DNA from: CAWCGU01 sp963838095
GTDB lineage: Bacteria > Actinomycetota > Thermoleophilia > Solirubrobacterales > 70-9
DNA length: 64,000 nt
Direction of reading: 5' to 3'
Assembly (NCBI GenBank): GCA_963838095.1
Contig: CAWIPO010000006.1
Coordinates: 620,001 to 684,000, forward strand
Shown here: piece after piece, positions 44,426-52,291 of the stretch
How the letters are laid out: each line of letters starts with the position of its first letter
How positions within the stretch are numbered: position 1 is the stretch's first letter
Notes under the pieces: generated by a model
The model's database searches: none
Seen by the model: only the letters and a program-made list of their open reading frames with translations
What the model was told of the DNA's origin: nothing
Program-made: the position numbers and the translations under genes

Positions 44426-45384
44426 TGCGACGGACGGCCTTCTACTGCGTCTGTGACGCGGGTTACTTCCTCGGTGCGGTGGGCATGATCAACTCGCTGC
44501 GCCTGCAAGGGCACGAGGAACCGATCTTCGTCCTCGACTGCGGGCTGCGGCCCGAGCAGCGCGAGCTTCTTGCCCCCCACGTCACGCTCGTGACCGGGCC
44601 GAGCGATAGGCCACCACACCTGGTGAAGACCGTCGCCCCGCTGGCACACCCGACGGAGCTGATGGTTCTGATCGACGCCGACATGATCGTCACCAGGCCG
44701 CTGCACGGGCTGATCGAGGATGCCGCTGCCGGTCGAGTGGTGGCGTTCAAGACCGGCCACGACCGCTACCTGTCCGAGTGGGGCGAGCTGCTCGGGTTGG
44801 GCCCGATCAGGCACGGCCCCTACATTTCCTCTGGGCTGGTGCTCCTCGGCGGTTCGCTCGCGATCGAGGTGCTGCGGCTGATGGACGAGCTCGGCGGGCG
44901 GATCGACTTCGATTCGACCCTCTGGGGGGAGGACATCGAGAGCTATCCCTTCCGGTACGCGGACCAGGACGTACTCAACGCGATCCTCCGCGCCCGTGAC
45001 GATCCGGACCGCCTCCTCGCCCTCGACGCCCGTCTCGCACCGGTCCAGCCCTTCAGCGGGCTGCGGGTGCTGGAGGGTGTGCGGCCGCGCTGCGCGGATC
45101 GCGACGGGACCGAGCCGTACGTGGTTCATCACATCCTCCCGTCGAAACCATGGCTCGTCCCCGGGCACGAGAGCGCCTATTCGCTCCTGCTGCGACGTCT
45201 TCTTTGCGGCGATGACGTCGCGATCAAGGTCCCGCGCCGCGACGTCCCGCGGCGGCTGCGGACCGGCCCTCTTGGTTACGCCGACCAAAAGCGCGTCAAC
45301 CTGCGCGAGCAGCTTCGCTGGCGAGTTGGCGGCTTCGTCAGGGAGCGCTTCGGCGGCCGTGCGCGCGAGGGAGCTGCGAGATGA
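44425..45384 (+). CDS. GT8-like glycosyltransferase, array copy 7
   Basis: 319 residues; ATG overlaps the previous stop by one base. DxD is D84 and D86. Changes include FYCVCDAGYF, VAPLAHPTELMVLIDADMIV (Thr-Glu-Leu for Ala-Glu-Val) and PHLVKTVAP. The segment FKTGHDRYLSEWGELLGLGP leads into IRHGPYISSGLVLLGG. YADQDVLNAILRARDDPDRL and HHILPSKPWLVPGHESAYSL close the active site; the usual YHGVYS is replaced by HESAYS. Tail VNLREQLRWRVGGFVRE is close to that of copy 1. Confidence 0.85.
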   Translation: MRRTAFYCVCDAGYFLGAVGMINSLRLQGHEEPIFVLDCGLRPEQRELLAPHVTLVTGPSDRPPHLVKTVAPLAHPTELMVLIDADMIVTRPLHGLIEDAAAGRVVAFKTGHDRYLSEWGELLGLGPIRHGPYISSGLVLLGGSLAIEVLRLMDELGGRIDFDSTLWGEDIESYPFRYADQDVLNAILRARDDPDRLLALDARLAPVQPFSGLRVLEGVRPRCADRDGTEPYVVHHILPSKPWLVPGHESAYSLLLRRLLCGDDVAIKVPRRDVPRRLRTGPLGYADQKRVNLREQLRWRVGGFVRERFGGRAREGAAR

Positions 45385-46403
45385 GCGCCGTCGCCGAGGT
45401 TCAGGCCGCCTTCTACTGCGTCGCCGACGAGCGCTACTTCCTCGGCGCCGTCGGGATGATCAACTCGCTGCGCGCGCAGGGGCACGACGAGCCGATAATC
45501 GTGCTCGACTGCGGGCTTGCCGGGGAGCAGCGCGAGCGGATCGCCACCGAGGCGACGGTCGTGCAGATGCGCAGCGAAACCCCTCCGTGGATGCTGAAGA
45601 CGGCAGCGCCCGCGGATCATCTCGCCGAGACGATCGTCCTCATCGACGCCGACATGATCGTCACTCAGCCGCTGGGCGAGCTGATCGAGCGTGCCTCCGC
45701 CGGGAAGGTGGTGGCGTTCGAGGCCGGTTATGAGCGCTTCGTTCCCGAGTGGGGCGAGCTGCTGGACTTGGGGCCGATCCGCCGCGGGCCCTACGTCTCG
45801 TCGGGGCTGGTGTTCCTGGGCGGCGAGGCCGGGCGGGAGACGCTGCGGCTGATGAACGAGCTCCAGCCTCGAGTCGAGAGATTGGTGGCGGGCAATTCCG
45901 GCACGACCAGCGGTGACTACGCGTTCTTCGCCCTCGATCAGGACGTCCTCAACGCGATCCTCTCCGGCCCGGTGCATCCCGGCGATCTGCTCGCACTCGA
46001 CCATCGTCTGGCGCCGGACCTCCCGTTCGAGGGGCTGAAGCTCAGCGCAGATGGGGCCGGTTGCGCCTACCCGGACGGGAGCGAGCCCTACGTCGTCCAC
46101 AACCTCGAGCTGACGCCGTTGCCGCGACTGGATCGCCCCGGGGCGAAGCCGTGGCTCGAGCGGCGACCCAGCAGCGTCTACTCGCGGTTACTGACGCGGT
46201 ACCTGCTCGGACCCAACCTCGCGATCGAGGTGCCACCCGGCGATGTGCCCCCGTGGCTTCGCGAGGGCATCGCCGCCCGCTTCGTCCGAGCGCCGGTGGA
46301 CATCCGCCACCGCCTGCGTTCATATCTGCGCCAGCATCTGCCGCAGCGGATCGTGCGCCGCGTCGACGCCGGCAGGCGCCGCCGAGCGCTCGGGGATCGA
46401 TGA
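45381..46403 (+). CDS. GT8-like glycosyltransferase, array copy 8
   Basis: 340 residues, the longest of the eleven; ATGA overlap. DxD is D89 and D91, after the variant AAPADHLAETIVLIDADMIV. A loop (RLVAGNSGTTSGDYAFFALD) precedes QDVLNAIL, and the late part carries an insertion: VVHNLELTPLPRLDRPGAKP with HN for HH and a spacer before KPW. Copy 9 shares the FALD/IALD form, so these two make a sub-group. Tail RSYLRQHLPQRIVRRVDAG is also shared with copy 9. Confidence 0.85.
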   Translation: MSAVAEVQAAFYCVADERYFLGAVGMINSLRAQGHDEPIIVLDCGLAGEQRERIATEATVVQMRSETPPWMLKTAAPADHLAETIVLIDADMIVTQPLGELIERASAGKVVAFEAGYERFVPEWGELLDLGPIRRGPYVSSGLVFLGGEAGRETLRLMNELQPRVERLVAGNSGTTSGDYAFFALDQDVLNAILSGPVHPGDLLALDHRLAPDLPFEGLKLSADGAGCAYPDGSEPYVVHNLELTPLPRLDRPGAKPWLERRPSSVYSRLLTRYLLGPNLAIEVPPGDVPPWLREGIAARFVRAPVDIRHRLRSYLRQHLPQRIVRRVDAGRRRRALGDR

Positions 46404-47395
46404 ATACCTCCCGGCGCCCGGGCGTTGCCTTCTACTGCGTCGCCGACGAGCGCTACTTCCTCGGCGCAGTCGCGATGATCAACTCGCTGCGTTCTCACGG
46501 GCATGACCAGCCGTTGTACCTGCTCGACTGCGGGCTGCGCGAGCGCCAGCGGGCGCTGCTCGCGCCGCAGGCGACCCTGATCCCGTCGCCGTACGAGACG
46601 ATCCCGTTGCTCCTGAACACCATCGCCCCGATGAGCCACCCCGCCGAGGCGATGGTGCTGATCGACGCCGACATGATCGTCACCCGGCCGCTGGACGAGC
46701 TGATCGAGCGCGCCCGCAACGGTCAGGTCGTCGCCTTCAAGGCGGCGTACGACCGCTTCGTCCCCGAGTGGGGCGAGCTGCTCGACCTGGGGCCGATCCG
46801 CCGTGGGCCCTACGTCAGCGGCGGCCTGCTGTTCCTCGCCGGGCCACTCGGGCACCGGGTCCTGAGCCAGATGGACGAGCTGGAGGCGTTCGTCGAGCTC
46901 GACTTCTCATCGAGGGAGCGCCCGTCCGGGCCCAGCGACTACCCCTTCATCGCGCTCGACCAGGACGTCCTCAACGCGATCCTCGGCAGCCGCGTCGAGC
47001 CCGGCGAGGTCGCGGTCCTGGACTACCGCCTCGCTCCCAACCAGCCCTTTGACGGGCTGCGGCTCGACGGCGGCGTGCGCCCGCGGTGCGCCTACCAGGA
47101 CGGCACCGTGCCGTACGTGGTCCACCATCTCGACCGCAAGCCGTGGAACGAGCAGATGCCGAGCAGCATCTTCTCGCGGTTGCTGATCCGCTACCTGCAC
47201 GGTCCCGGCCTCGCGATCGAAGTCCCCCCGGAGGAGCTTCCGCCGTGGCTGCGCGACGGCGCGCGGGCTCGGGTCGCGCGGGCTCGGGTCGACGCCCGGG
47301 ACCGCCTCGGCTGGTTTGCGCGGCGCCACCTGCCGAAGCCCATCGTCCGCCGCATCGATCGCTCGCGGCGCGAGCAGGCGTTCACGGGAGGATGA
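46400..47395 (+). CDS. GT8-like glycosyltransferase, array copy 9
   Basis: 331 residues, ATGA overlap; a longer upstream extension of the frame runs through copy 8 and is not real. DxD is D89 and D91. It reads LLLNTIAPMSHPAEAMVLID, where Asn replaces the otherwise fixed Lys of LLKT. FKAAYDRFVPEWGELLDLGP, then SGGLLFLAGPLGHRVLSQMD. The loop FSSRERPSGPSDYPFIALDQ and late motif HHLDRKPWNEQMPSSIFSRL follow. The changed Lys sits near the nucleotide site and may affect donor choice. Confidence 0.85.
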   Translation: MNTSRRPGVAFYCVADERYFLGAVAMINSLRSHGHDQPLYLLDCGLRERQRALLAPQATLIPSPYETIPLLLNTIAPMSHPAEAMVLIDADMIVTRPLDELIERARNGQVVAFKAAYDRFVPEWGELLDLGPIRRGPYVSGGLLFLAGPLGHRVLSQMDELEAFVELDFSSRERPSGPSDYPFIALDQDVLNAILGSRVEPGEVAVLDYRLAPNQPFDGLRLDGGVRPRCAYQDGTVPYVVHHLDRKPWNEQMPSSIFSRLLIRYLHGPGLAIEVPPEELPPWLRDGARARVARARVDARDRLGWFARRHLPKPIVRRIDRSRREQAFTGG

Positions 47396-48333
47396 GCGAG
47401 GCCGCCTTCTACTGCGTCGCCGACGAGCGCTACTTCCTCGGCGCGGTCGCGGTGATCAACTCGCTGCGGCTGCACGGCCACACCGAGCCCGTCGTCCTGC
47501 TCGACTGCGGGCTCAGCGACGTGCAGCGGGAGATCGTTGCGCCGCAATGCACCCTGGTCAGGGGCCCTCGCGATGTCCCGCCGTACCTGCTGAAGACCGT
47601 CGCGCCGCTCGCTCACCCCGCGGGTGTGGCGGTGCTGATCGACGCCGACATGATCGTCACCCGGCCGCTTGACGAGCTGATCGAGAACGCGGCGGCGGGG
47701 CGGGTCGTCGCCTTCCACAACGACCGCGACCGCTTCGTCCCCGAGTGGGGCGAGATCCTCGGCCTCGGGCAGGCCCGGCGCCGGCCCTACGTGTCGTCCG
47801 GCCTCGTCTTCCTGGGTGGCACGACGGGGGAGGAGGTCCTGCGGCTGATGAGCGCGGGCCAGGATGCCGTTGACTTCAGCCTCACCTACTACGGCCGAAA
47901 CGATCCCGACTATCCGTTCCGCTACCCCGAGCAGGACGTCCTCAACGCCGTCCTCTGCACCCGCGTCGAGCCCGACAGCGTGGTCACCCTCGACAATCGC
48001 CTCGCCCCGAATCCGCCGTTTCGGGGATTGCGGTTGCTGGACGAGCGAGCCGTGCGCTGCGGCTACGGCGACGGCGCCGAGCCCTTCGTGCTTCACCACT
48101 TCCACCGCAAGCCGTGGCTGGACGAGATCTATCACGGGCTCTACTCGCGACTCCTCGCACGCCTGCTCCTGGGCGAGGACGTGGCGGTGAGGGTTTCGGA
48201 GAGCGACGTGCCGCTGCGGCTGCGGACGGGGACGCGTGCCCGGCTCGAGCGAGCCCGCGTCGATGCCCGGGACCTTTTCGCCCGCTATGTACGTGAACCG
48301 GTGGTCCGATGGGTGCGAGCGCCGAGCCGCTGA
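47392..48333 (+). CDS. GT8-like glycosyltransferase, array copy 10
   Basis: 313 residues, ATGA overlap. DxD is D84 and D86 after APLAHPAGVAVLIDADMIVT, with Gly-Val-Ala for the common Glu-Val-Met. FHNDRDRFVPEWGEILGLGQ shows Ile for Leu and Gln for Pro. The acceptor-side motif FRYPEQDVLNAVLCTRVEPD resembles that of copy 3 (Pro-Glu before Gln). Late motif HHFHRKPWLDEIYHGLYSRL. Copy 11 starts 25 bases inside its 3' end. Confidence 0.85.
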   Translation: MSEAAFYCVADERYFLGAVAVINSLRLHGHTEPVVLLDCGLSDVQREIVAPQCTLVRGPRDVPPYLLKTVAPLAHPAGVAVLIDADMIVTRPLDELIENAAAGRVVAFHNDRDRFVPEWGEILGLGQARRRPYVSSGLVFLGGTTGEEVLRLMSAGQDAVDFSLTYYGRNDPDYPFRYPEQDVLNAVLCTRVEPDSVVTLDNRLAPNPPFRGLRLLDERAVRCGYGDGAEPFVLHHFHRKPWLDEIYHGLYSRLLARLLLGEDVAVRVSESDVPLRLRTGTRARLERARVDARDLFARYVREPVVRWVRAPSR

Positions 48334-49286
48334 GCGAGAGGCCGCTGGTCGCGTTCTACTGCGTCACCGGCGCGGACTTCTTCCCGGGAGCGGTGGCGTT
48401 GCTGAACTCGCTTCGCCTGCACGGACACGAGGAGCCGTTCTTCGTCCTGGACTGCGGGATGCACGAGTGGCAGCGCGAGCTGCTGGCGCCGCACGCGACC
48501 GTCGTCCCGGCGCGCAGCGAGGCGGCGCCCAGCCTGCTGAAGCTGGAGCTGCCGCTGGCGCGCCCGGCGGCGACGATGGTGCTGCTCGATGCCGACGTGA
48601 TCGTCACCCGGCCGCTGACGGAGCTGATCGAATCCGCCTCCGCGGGGACGCTGGTGGCGTTCGAGAACGACCGTCCGCGGTACTTCGCGGAGTGGTCGCG
48701 GCTGCTGGAGCTACCGCAGCTGCGGCGCTCGCCCTACGTGACGACGTGCGCGCTGTTCGCCTCGGAGGAAGTCGTCGGCCGAGTGTTCGGGCCGGCGCGC
48801 GAGCGCCAGCTGAGCGCCGACCTCGGCGCGACCTGGCTGGGCGAAGGCGCCGAGAGCGATCCCCTCTACTACCTCGACCAGGATGTCCTCAACGCCGTCG
48901 CCGCGTCGCGGCTTCGCGAAGACGAGATCAAGATCCTGGACGCGCGCCTGTCGGCGACTCCCCCTTTTCAGGGGCTGCGGCTGCTCGACACGGAGACCCT
49001 GCGCTGCCGCTACCGCGACGGAACCGAGCCGTACCTGCTGCACCACTGGGCGGGAAAGCCGTGGCTGGTGCCCGTGCGCGGAAACGTCTACACGCGGCTG
49101 CTGACGCGGCTGTTGCTCGGTCCTGATGTGGCCGTGAAGATGGAACCTCAGCGGCTTCCGCTTCGGCTGCGGACGGGCGTCGCCGCGGAGGCTGAGCGTC
49201 TGCGGCTCAAGGTCACGCTCACGGTGCCGGGGCTGCGCCGCCGCCTGAGGCGAACACCGCCAAGGATCAAGGCATGGCCGAGCTGA
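48309..49286 (+). CDS. GT8-like glycosyltransferase, array copy 11 (divergent)
   Basis: 325 residues and the most divergent copy. The start reads FYCVTGADFFPGAVALLNSL with Pro for Leu. DxD is D94 and D96 in LLDADVIVTR, Val replacing Met. The stretch equal to EWGELL is EWSRLLELPQLRRSPYVTTC. FGPARERQLSADLGATWLGE precedes YYLDQDVLNAVAASRLREDE. Late motif HHWAGKPWLVPVRGNVYTRL. Being last and most different, it may recognise a distinct acceptor or be the oldest copy. It overlaps copy 10 by 25 bases and the GT-B gene by 13. Confidence 0.82.
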   Translation: MGASAEPLSERPLVAFYCVTGADFFPGAVALLNSLRLHGHEEPFFVLDCGMHEWQRELLAPHATVVPARSEAAPSLLKLELPLARPAATMVLLDADVIVTRPLTELIESASAGTLVAFENDRPRYFAEWSRLLELPQLRRSPYVTTCALFASEEVVGRVFGPARERQLSADLGATWLGEGAESDPLYYLDQDVLNAVAASRLREDEIKILDARLSATPPFQGLRLLDTETLRCRYRDGTEPYLLHHWAGKPWLVPVRGNVYTRLLTRLLLGPDVAVKMEPQRLPLRLRTGVAAEAERLRLKVTLTVPGLRRRLRRTPPRIKAWPS

Positions 49287-50479
49287 GAGCCGGTCTAAGA
49301 GTCGTTGTGGCAGCGGTCGGGTGGCCGGGCCATCTGTTCCCTGCGCTTGCCCTCGCCCGTGAGCTGGGCCATCGCGGACACGACGTCGTCGTCGAGACCT
49401 TCGAGCGCTGGCGCGAGGTCGTCGAGGAGGTGGGGATCGGGTTCACGCCGGCCGAGGAGAAGATGGTGTTCTCCGGCCTGCCGACCGCCGGCGAGGAGGG
49501 GCCGACGCTGGCCGAGGCGGCGAGGACGCTGGCGACGAAGGTCGCCGACCTTCGCGCCGATCTCGTCGTCAGCGACCTGTTCACGCTCGCACCGGCGCTC
49601 GCGGCCGAGGTTGCCGGGGTGCGACGCGCTTCTTTGATCCCGCACCCCTACCCGGTGCAGCCGGCCGGGCTTCCACGTTTCACGTCGGGCTTGCTTCCCC
49701 CGCGGAGCTCGCTCGGGGCGGGCGCCTGGCGAGCGCTGCGTCCTCTTCTCGAGCTCCCGGATCGCAGCGCCCGTGCCGACCTGAACGCGACGCGCGCCGA
49801 GCTCGGGCTGCCCCGGCTTGGGCGCTCGCACGCCGCGATCAGCGACGGCCTCGCGCTCGTTGCGACGTTCCCGCAGCTCGAGTATCCGCGCCAGTGGGCC
49901 CCGCATGTGCACGTGACCGGTCCGCTCACCTTCGAGCTGCCCCACTCGGAGGTCGAGCTGCCTGGAGGCGACGCGCCGCTGGTGCTCGTCGCCGCCAGCA
50001 CCGCCCAGGACCCCGAGTTGAAGCTGGTTCACAGCGCGATCGACGCCCTCGGCGATCAGCATGTGAGGCTCCTGGTGACGTTGAACCGGGCCGGGGAGGT
50101 GTGGAGCGGTCCGGTTGCGGATAACACGACGGTCGTCGACTGGGTTTCCTACACCCAGGTGATGCCGCGGGCGTCGCTCGTCGTCTGCTCCGGCGGCCAC
50201 GGAACGATTGCGCGCGCGCTCGCCGATGGGGTCCCGGTCGTGGTCTGCCCGCGCGGTGGAGACATGGCTGAGAACGGCGCCCGCGTGGCCTGGGCGGGCG
50301 CGGGGCTGATGCTGCCGCGACGCCTGCACGGACGCGGGCCGCTGCGGTCGGCTGTGCGACGGGTGCTCGCCGACGAGCGCTACACGCTGCGGGCGCAGGA
50401 GATTGCAAGCTGGGGACGGGAGCACGACGCCGCCGCCCGGGCGAGCGAGCTCGTGGAGCGCTTCGCGACGGCGGATTGA
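49274..50479 (+). CDS. GT-B glycosyltransferase (UGT/MGT-like), copy A
   Basis: 401 residues of GT1-like type. The N-terminal domain opens VVVAAVGWPGHLFPALALAR, a close match to the family start, and the donor domain ends ASLVVCSGGHGTIARALADG, VPVVVCPRGGDMAENGARVA and WAGAGLMLPRR, the motif that binds the nucleotide and sugar. It likely uses a UDP- or dTDP-sugar on a small molecule or lipid acceptor. No membrane helix. The start overlaps copy 11 of the array, and its stop overlaps the next gene by one base. Copy B is its paralogue. Confidence 0.88.
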   Translation: MAELRAGLRVVVAAVGWPGHLFPALALARELGHRGHDVVVETFERWREVVEEVGIGFTPAEEKMVFSGLPTAGEEGPTLAEAARTLATKVADLRADLVVSDLFTLAPALAAEVAGVRRASLIPHPYPVQPAGLPRFTSGLLPPRSSLGAGAWRALRPLLELPDRSARADLNATRAELGLPRLGRSHAAISDGLALVATFPQLEYPRQWAPHVHVTGPLTFELPHSEVELPGGDAPLVLVAASTAQDPELKLVHSAIDALGDQHVRLLVTLNRAGEVWSGPVADNTTVVDWVSYTQVMPRASLVVCSGGHGTIARALADGVPVVVCPRGGDMAENGARVAWAGAGLMLPRRLHGRGPLRSAVRRVLADERYTLRAQEIASWGREHDAAARASELVERFATAD

Positions 50480-51669
50480 TGGAGCGCTCGCTGCGAGTGA
50501 TGGTCGCGTCCGTTGGCCTCACCGGCCACTTCGTCCCGGTGCTGGCGCTGGCGCGCGCCCTCCGGGAGCGGGGTCACGAGGTCCTGCTCGAGACTTCCGA
50601 GCGCTGGCGCGCGGTGGTCGAGGATCTCGGGATCGGTTTTGCCCAGGCCGCGGAGCCGATCGCGCCGCCCGGCTCGAGCGACCAAACGGGTGGCCCGACG
50701 CTGGCCTCTGCGGCGCGCTCGCTGGCGCCCGTGCTGTCGGAGTTCAGCCCTGAGGTCGTCGTCAGCGACCTGTTCACGCTCGCGCCGGCGCTCGCGGCCG
50801 AGGTGGCCGGCGTCCCGCGCGCCAGCCTCATCCACCACCCCTATCCGATCTCCGAGCCCGGCTGGCCGCCGTTCCCGTCCGGGTTCCGGCTCCCGCGCAC
50901 GCCCTTCGGGGCCGCGGCGTGGCGGATCCTGCGCCCGCCGCTCGACCCCAGGTTGCGCAAGGGGCGGGCGCAGCTGAACCGGACACGGGGGGAGCTCGGT
51001 CTGCCGCCGCTCGACCGCTACTTCGGCGCGATCAGCGACGGCCTCGCGCTGGTCGCGACGTTCCCCCAGCTCGAGTATCCCCGTCCCTGGCCCGCCCACG
51101 TGCACGTCACCGGGCCGATGCTGCTCGATCTTCCGCATCCCGAGATCGAGCTCCCGCCCGGGGAGGCCCCGCTCGTCGTGGTAGCGGCGAGCAGTGCGCA
51201 GGACCGCGAGCTGACCCTTGTTCGCACCGCGCTCCAGGCTCTGGAATCGGAGTCAGTCCGGGTACTGGCCACCACCAGCGACGCCGAGGTTTCGTGGCGC
51301 GAGGCGGTGCCCGGCAACGCCGCGGTGGTTCCGTGGGCGCCGTTTTCGCAGGTGCTTCCGCAGGCCTCGCTGGTGATCACCAGCGGCGGCCACGGCACCG
51401 TCGCAAGGGCGCTCGCGGAGGGGGTGCCGCTGCTGGTCTGCCCCGCCGGCGCCGACCAGCCCGAGAACGGTCGCCGGGTCGCCTGGGCCGGGGCGGGGCT
51501 CGTGCTCCCGCGGCGACTGCTCGGCCCGGGGAGGTTGCGCGGGACGGCCAAGCGCCTGCTCACCGCCGAGAGCTTCACACGCCGCGCGAGGGAAATCGCC
51601 GCCTGGAGCCGCGAGAACGACGGGCCCGATCACGCCGCCGAGCTCGTCGAGCGCTACGCATCGCGGTAG
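50479..51669 (+). CDS. GT-B glycosyltransferase (UGT/MGT-like), copy B
   Basis: 396 residues, clearly a duplicate of the previous gene: both share DLFTLAPALAAEVAGV, RASLIxHPYP, ISDGLALVATFPQLEYPR and the SGGHGT donor motif. In this copy the donor segment reads ASLVITSGGHGTVARALAEG, then VPLLVCPAGADQPENGRRVA. Main differences lie in the N-terminal half (residues about 60-150), where the acceptor binds. ATG 50479 overlaps the previous stop by one base; a TTG at 50476 is the alternative. Last gene of the array, followed by 620 bp without a gene. Confidence 0.88.
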   Translation: MERSLRVMVASVGLTGHFVPVLALARALRERGHEVLLETSERWRAVVEDLGIGFAQAAEPIAPPGSSDQTGGPTLASAARSLAPVLSEFSPEVVVSDLFTLAPALAAEVAGVPRASLIHHPYPISEPGWPPFPSGFRLPRTPFGAAAWRILRPPLDPRLRKGRAQLNRTRGELGLPPLDRYFGAISDGLALVATFPQLEYPRPWPAHVHVTGPMLLDLPHPEIELPPGEAPLVVVAASSAQDRELTLVRTALQALESESVRVLATTSDAEVSWREAVPGNAAVVPWAPFSQVLPQASLVITSGGHGTVARALAEGVPLLVCPAGADQPENGRRVAWAGAGLVLPRRLLGPGRLRGTAKRLLTAESFTRRAREIAAWSRENDGPDHAAELVERYASR

Positions 51670-51780
51670 ACGAGGATCGAACAACCCGTGTGTGCTGCAT
51701 TGCATGGGAGGCGGGACGAGGCACGAACGGCAGCACCGAGAGCAGCGTCGTCGCCTGCGGCAGTCCGTTGGGACGTTTTT

Positions 51781-51794
51781 GACGCTATAGCGTC
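51781..51794. repeat. Perfect palindrome GACGCTATAGCGTC
   Basis: A 14-bp palindrome with a CTATAG core. The IS110-side palindrome at 20890 (GCCCCTATAGGGGC) has the same core. It may be a protein site or the start of a structured RNA. Confidence 0.5.
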
Positions 51795-51830
51795 GGAATT
51801 GCCCAAATCGGCTGCCGCGTTCGCCGGAAA

Positions 51831-51867
51831 TGGCGCATTTTCTTCGCATAGCGACGAGAAAGCGCCA
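51831..51867 (+). repeat. Hairpin 1 (TGGCGC...GCGCCA)
   Basis: TGGCGC (51831-51836) then TTTCT (51839-51843) pair with AGAAA (51857-51861) and GCGCCA (51862-51867), leaving a 2-nt bulge and a 13-nt loop. Confidence 0.5.
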
Positions 51868-51876
51868 ATCGGCATT

Positions 51877-51922
51877 GCGGTGGCGCGAAACTGGCGCATA
51901 GCGCCAATAACGCGCCAACCGC
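51877..51922 (+). repeat. Nested hairpin 2 (outer GCGGT-GGCGCG, inner TGGCGC/GCGCCA)
   Basis: Outer arms GCGGTGGCGCG and CGCGCCAACCGC pair with one bulged base; inside, TGGCGC-ATA-GCGCCA (51892-51906) forms a second stem. Total 46 nt, the same span as the nested repeat at 20874-20919. Confidence 0.55.
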
Positions 51923-51935
51923 GGGCGCACCCTCT

Positions 51936-51977
51936 CTCGATGCTCCCGTTCGTCTCTCGCCTGCGTTCCATGCGAAG
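51936..51977 (+). repeat. Shared intergenic motif, copy 2
   Basis: Begins CTCGATGCTCCCGTTCGTCT and ends CCATGCGAAG; about 36 of 42 positions match copy 1 at 20955-20995. In both places it follows a 46-nt nested hairpin by 14-36 nt. Confidence 0.5.
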
Positions 51978-52291
51978 TAAGACGCCGATTGCTTCCGGTT
52001 TCCGGAGTGTCGTTCAGATTGGCGCTGCCCTGGTGATAGAGCGAGATGCTCTCCGCAGGTCAATCGATAGCCCGAGACACCAAGCCAGTCCATCTCCAGG
52101 GCGGCTGGAAGATCGAGAGCCGCCCGCTCGAGCTCCCTGGCTGCTTGCGCGCCCTCGCTGCGCGGACTGGCCACCGCGCCACTATCGCATGGTGGACGTC
52201 CTCTAGACTTCGTTTCTGAACCGAGAGTGAACCGGCGCCGAACGCGCTGGGGATCAAACGGCCGGCAAGGATTGGCGGCCTACAGGGCGAC

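Larger units (their letters stand above)
51670..52291 (+). other. Non-coding region with clustered hairpins, 622 bp
   Basis: No gene was found. GC content is visibly lower between about 51780 and 51990 than around it. It contains a 14-bp palindrome, two hairpins built on TGGCGC/GCGCCA, a motif shared with the IS110 flank (each listed separately), and a TAGACT at about 52204 that may be a -10 for the acylase gene, giving a leader of about 80 nt. Confidence 0.6.

Noticed and set aside
38599..49286. Array viewed as an assembly duplication or collapsed repeat
   Set aside because: The copies differ throughout in length, insertions and motif details, so they are true separate genes; only some segments are near-identical.
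38599..49286. Repeated DNA blocks in the array considered as a CRISPR-like repeat
   Set aside because: The repeats are about 950 bp apart, in frame, and encode the conserved glycosyltransferase core.
51688..52206. A 172-codon frame after the glycosyltransferase array
   Set aside because: Its composition is patchy, it runs over several hairpins and has no ribosome-binding site or motif.
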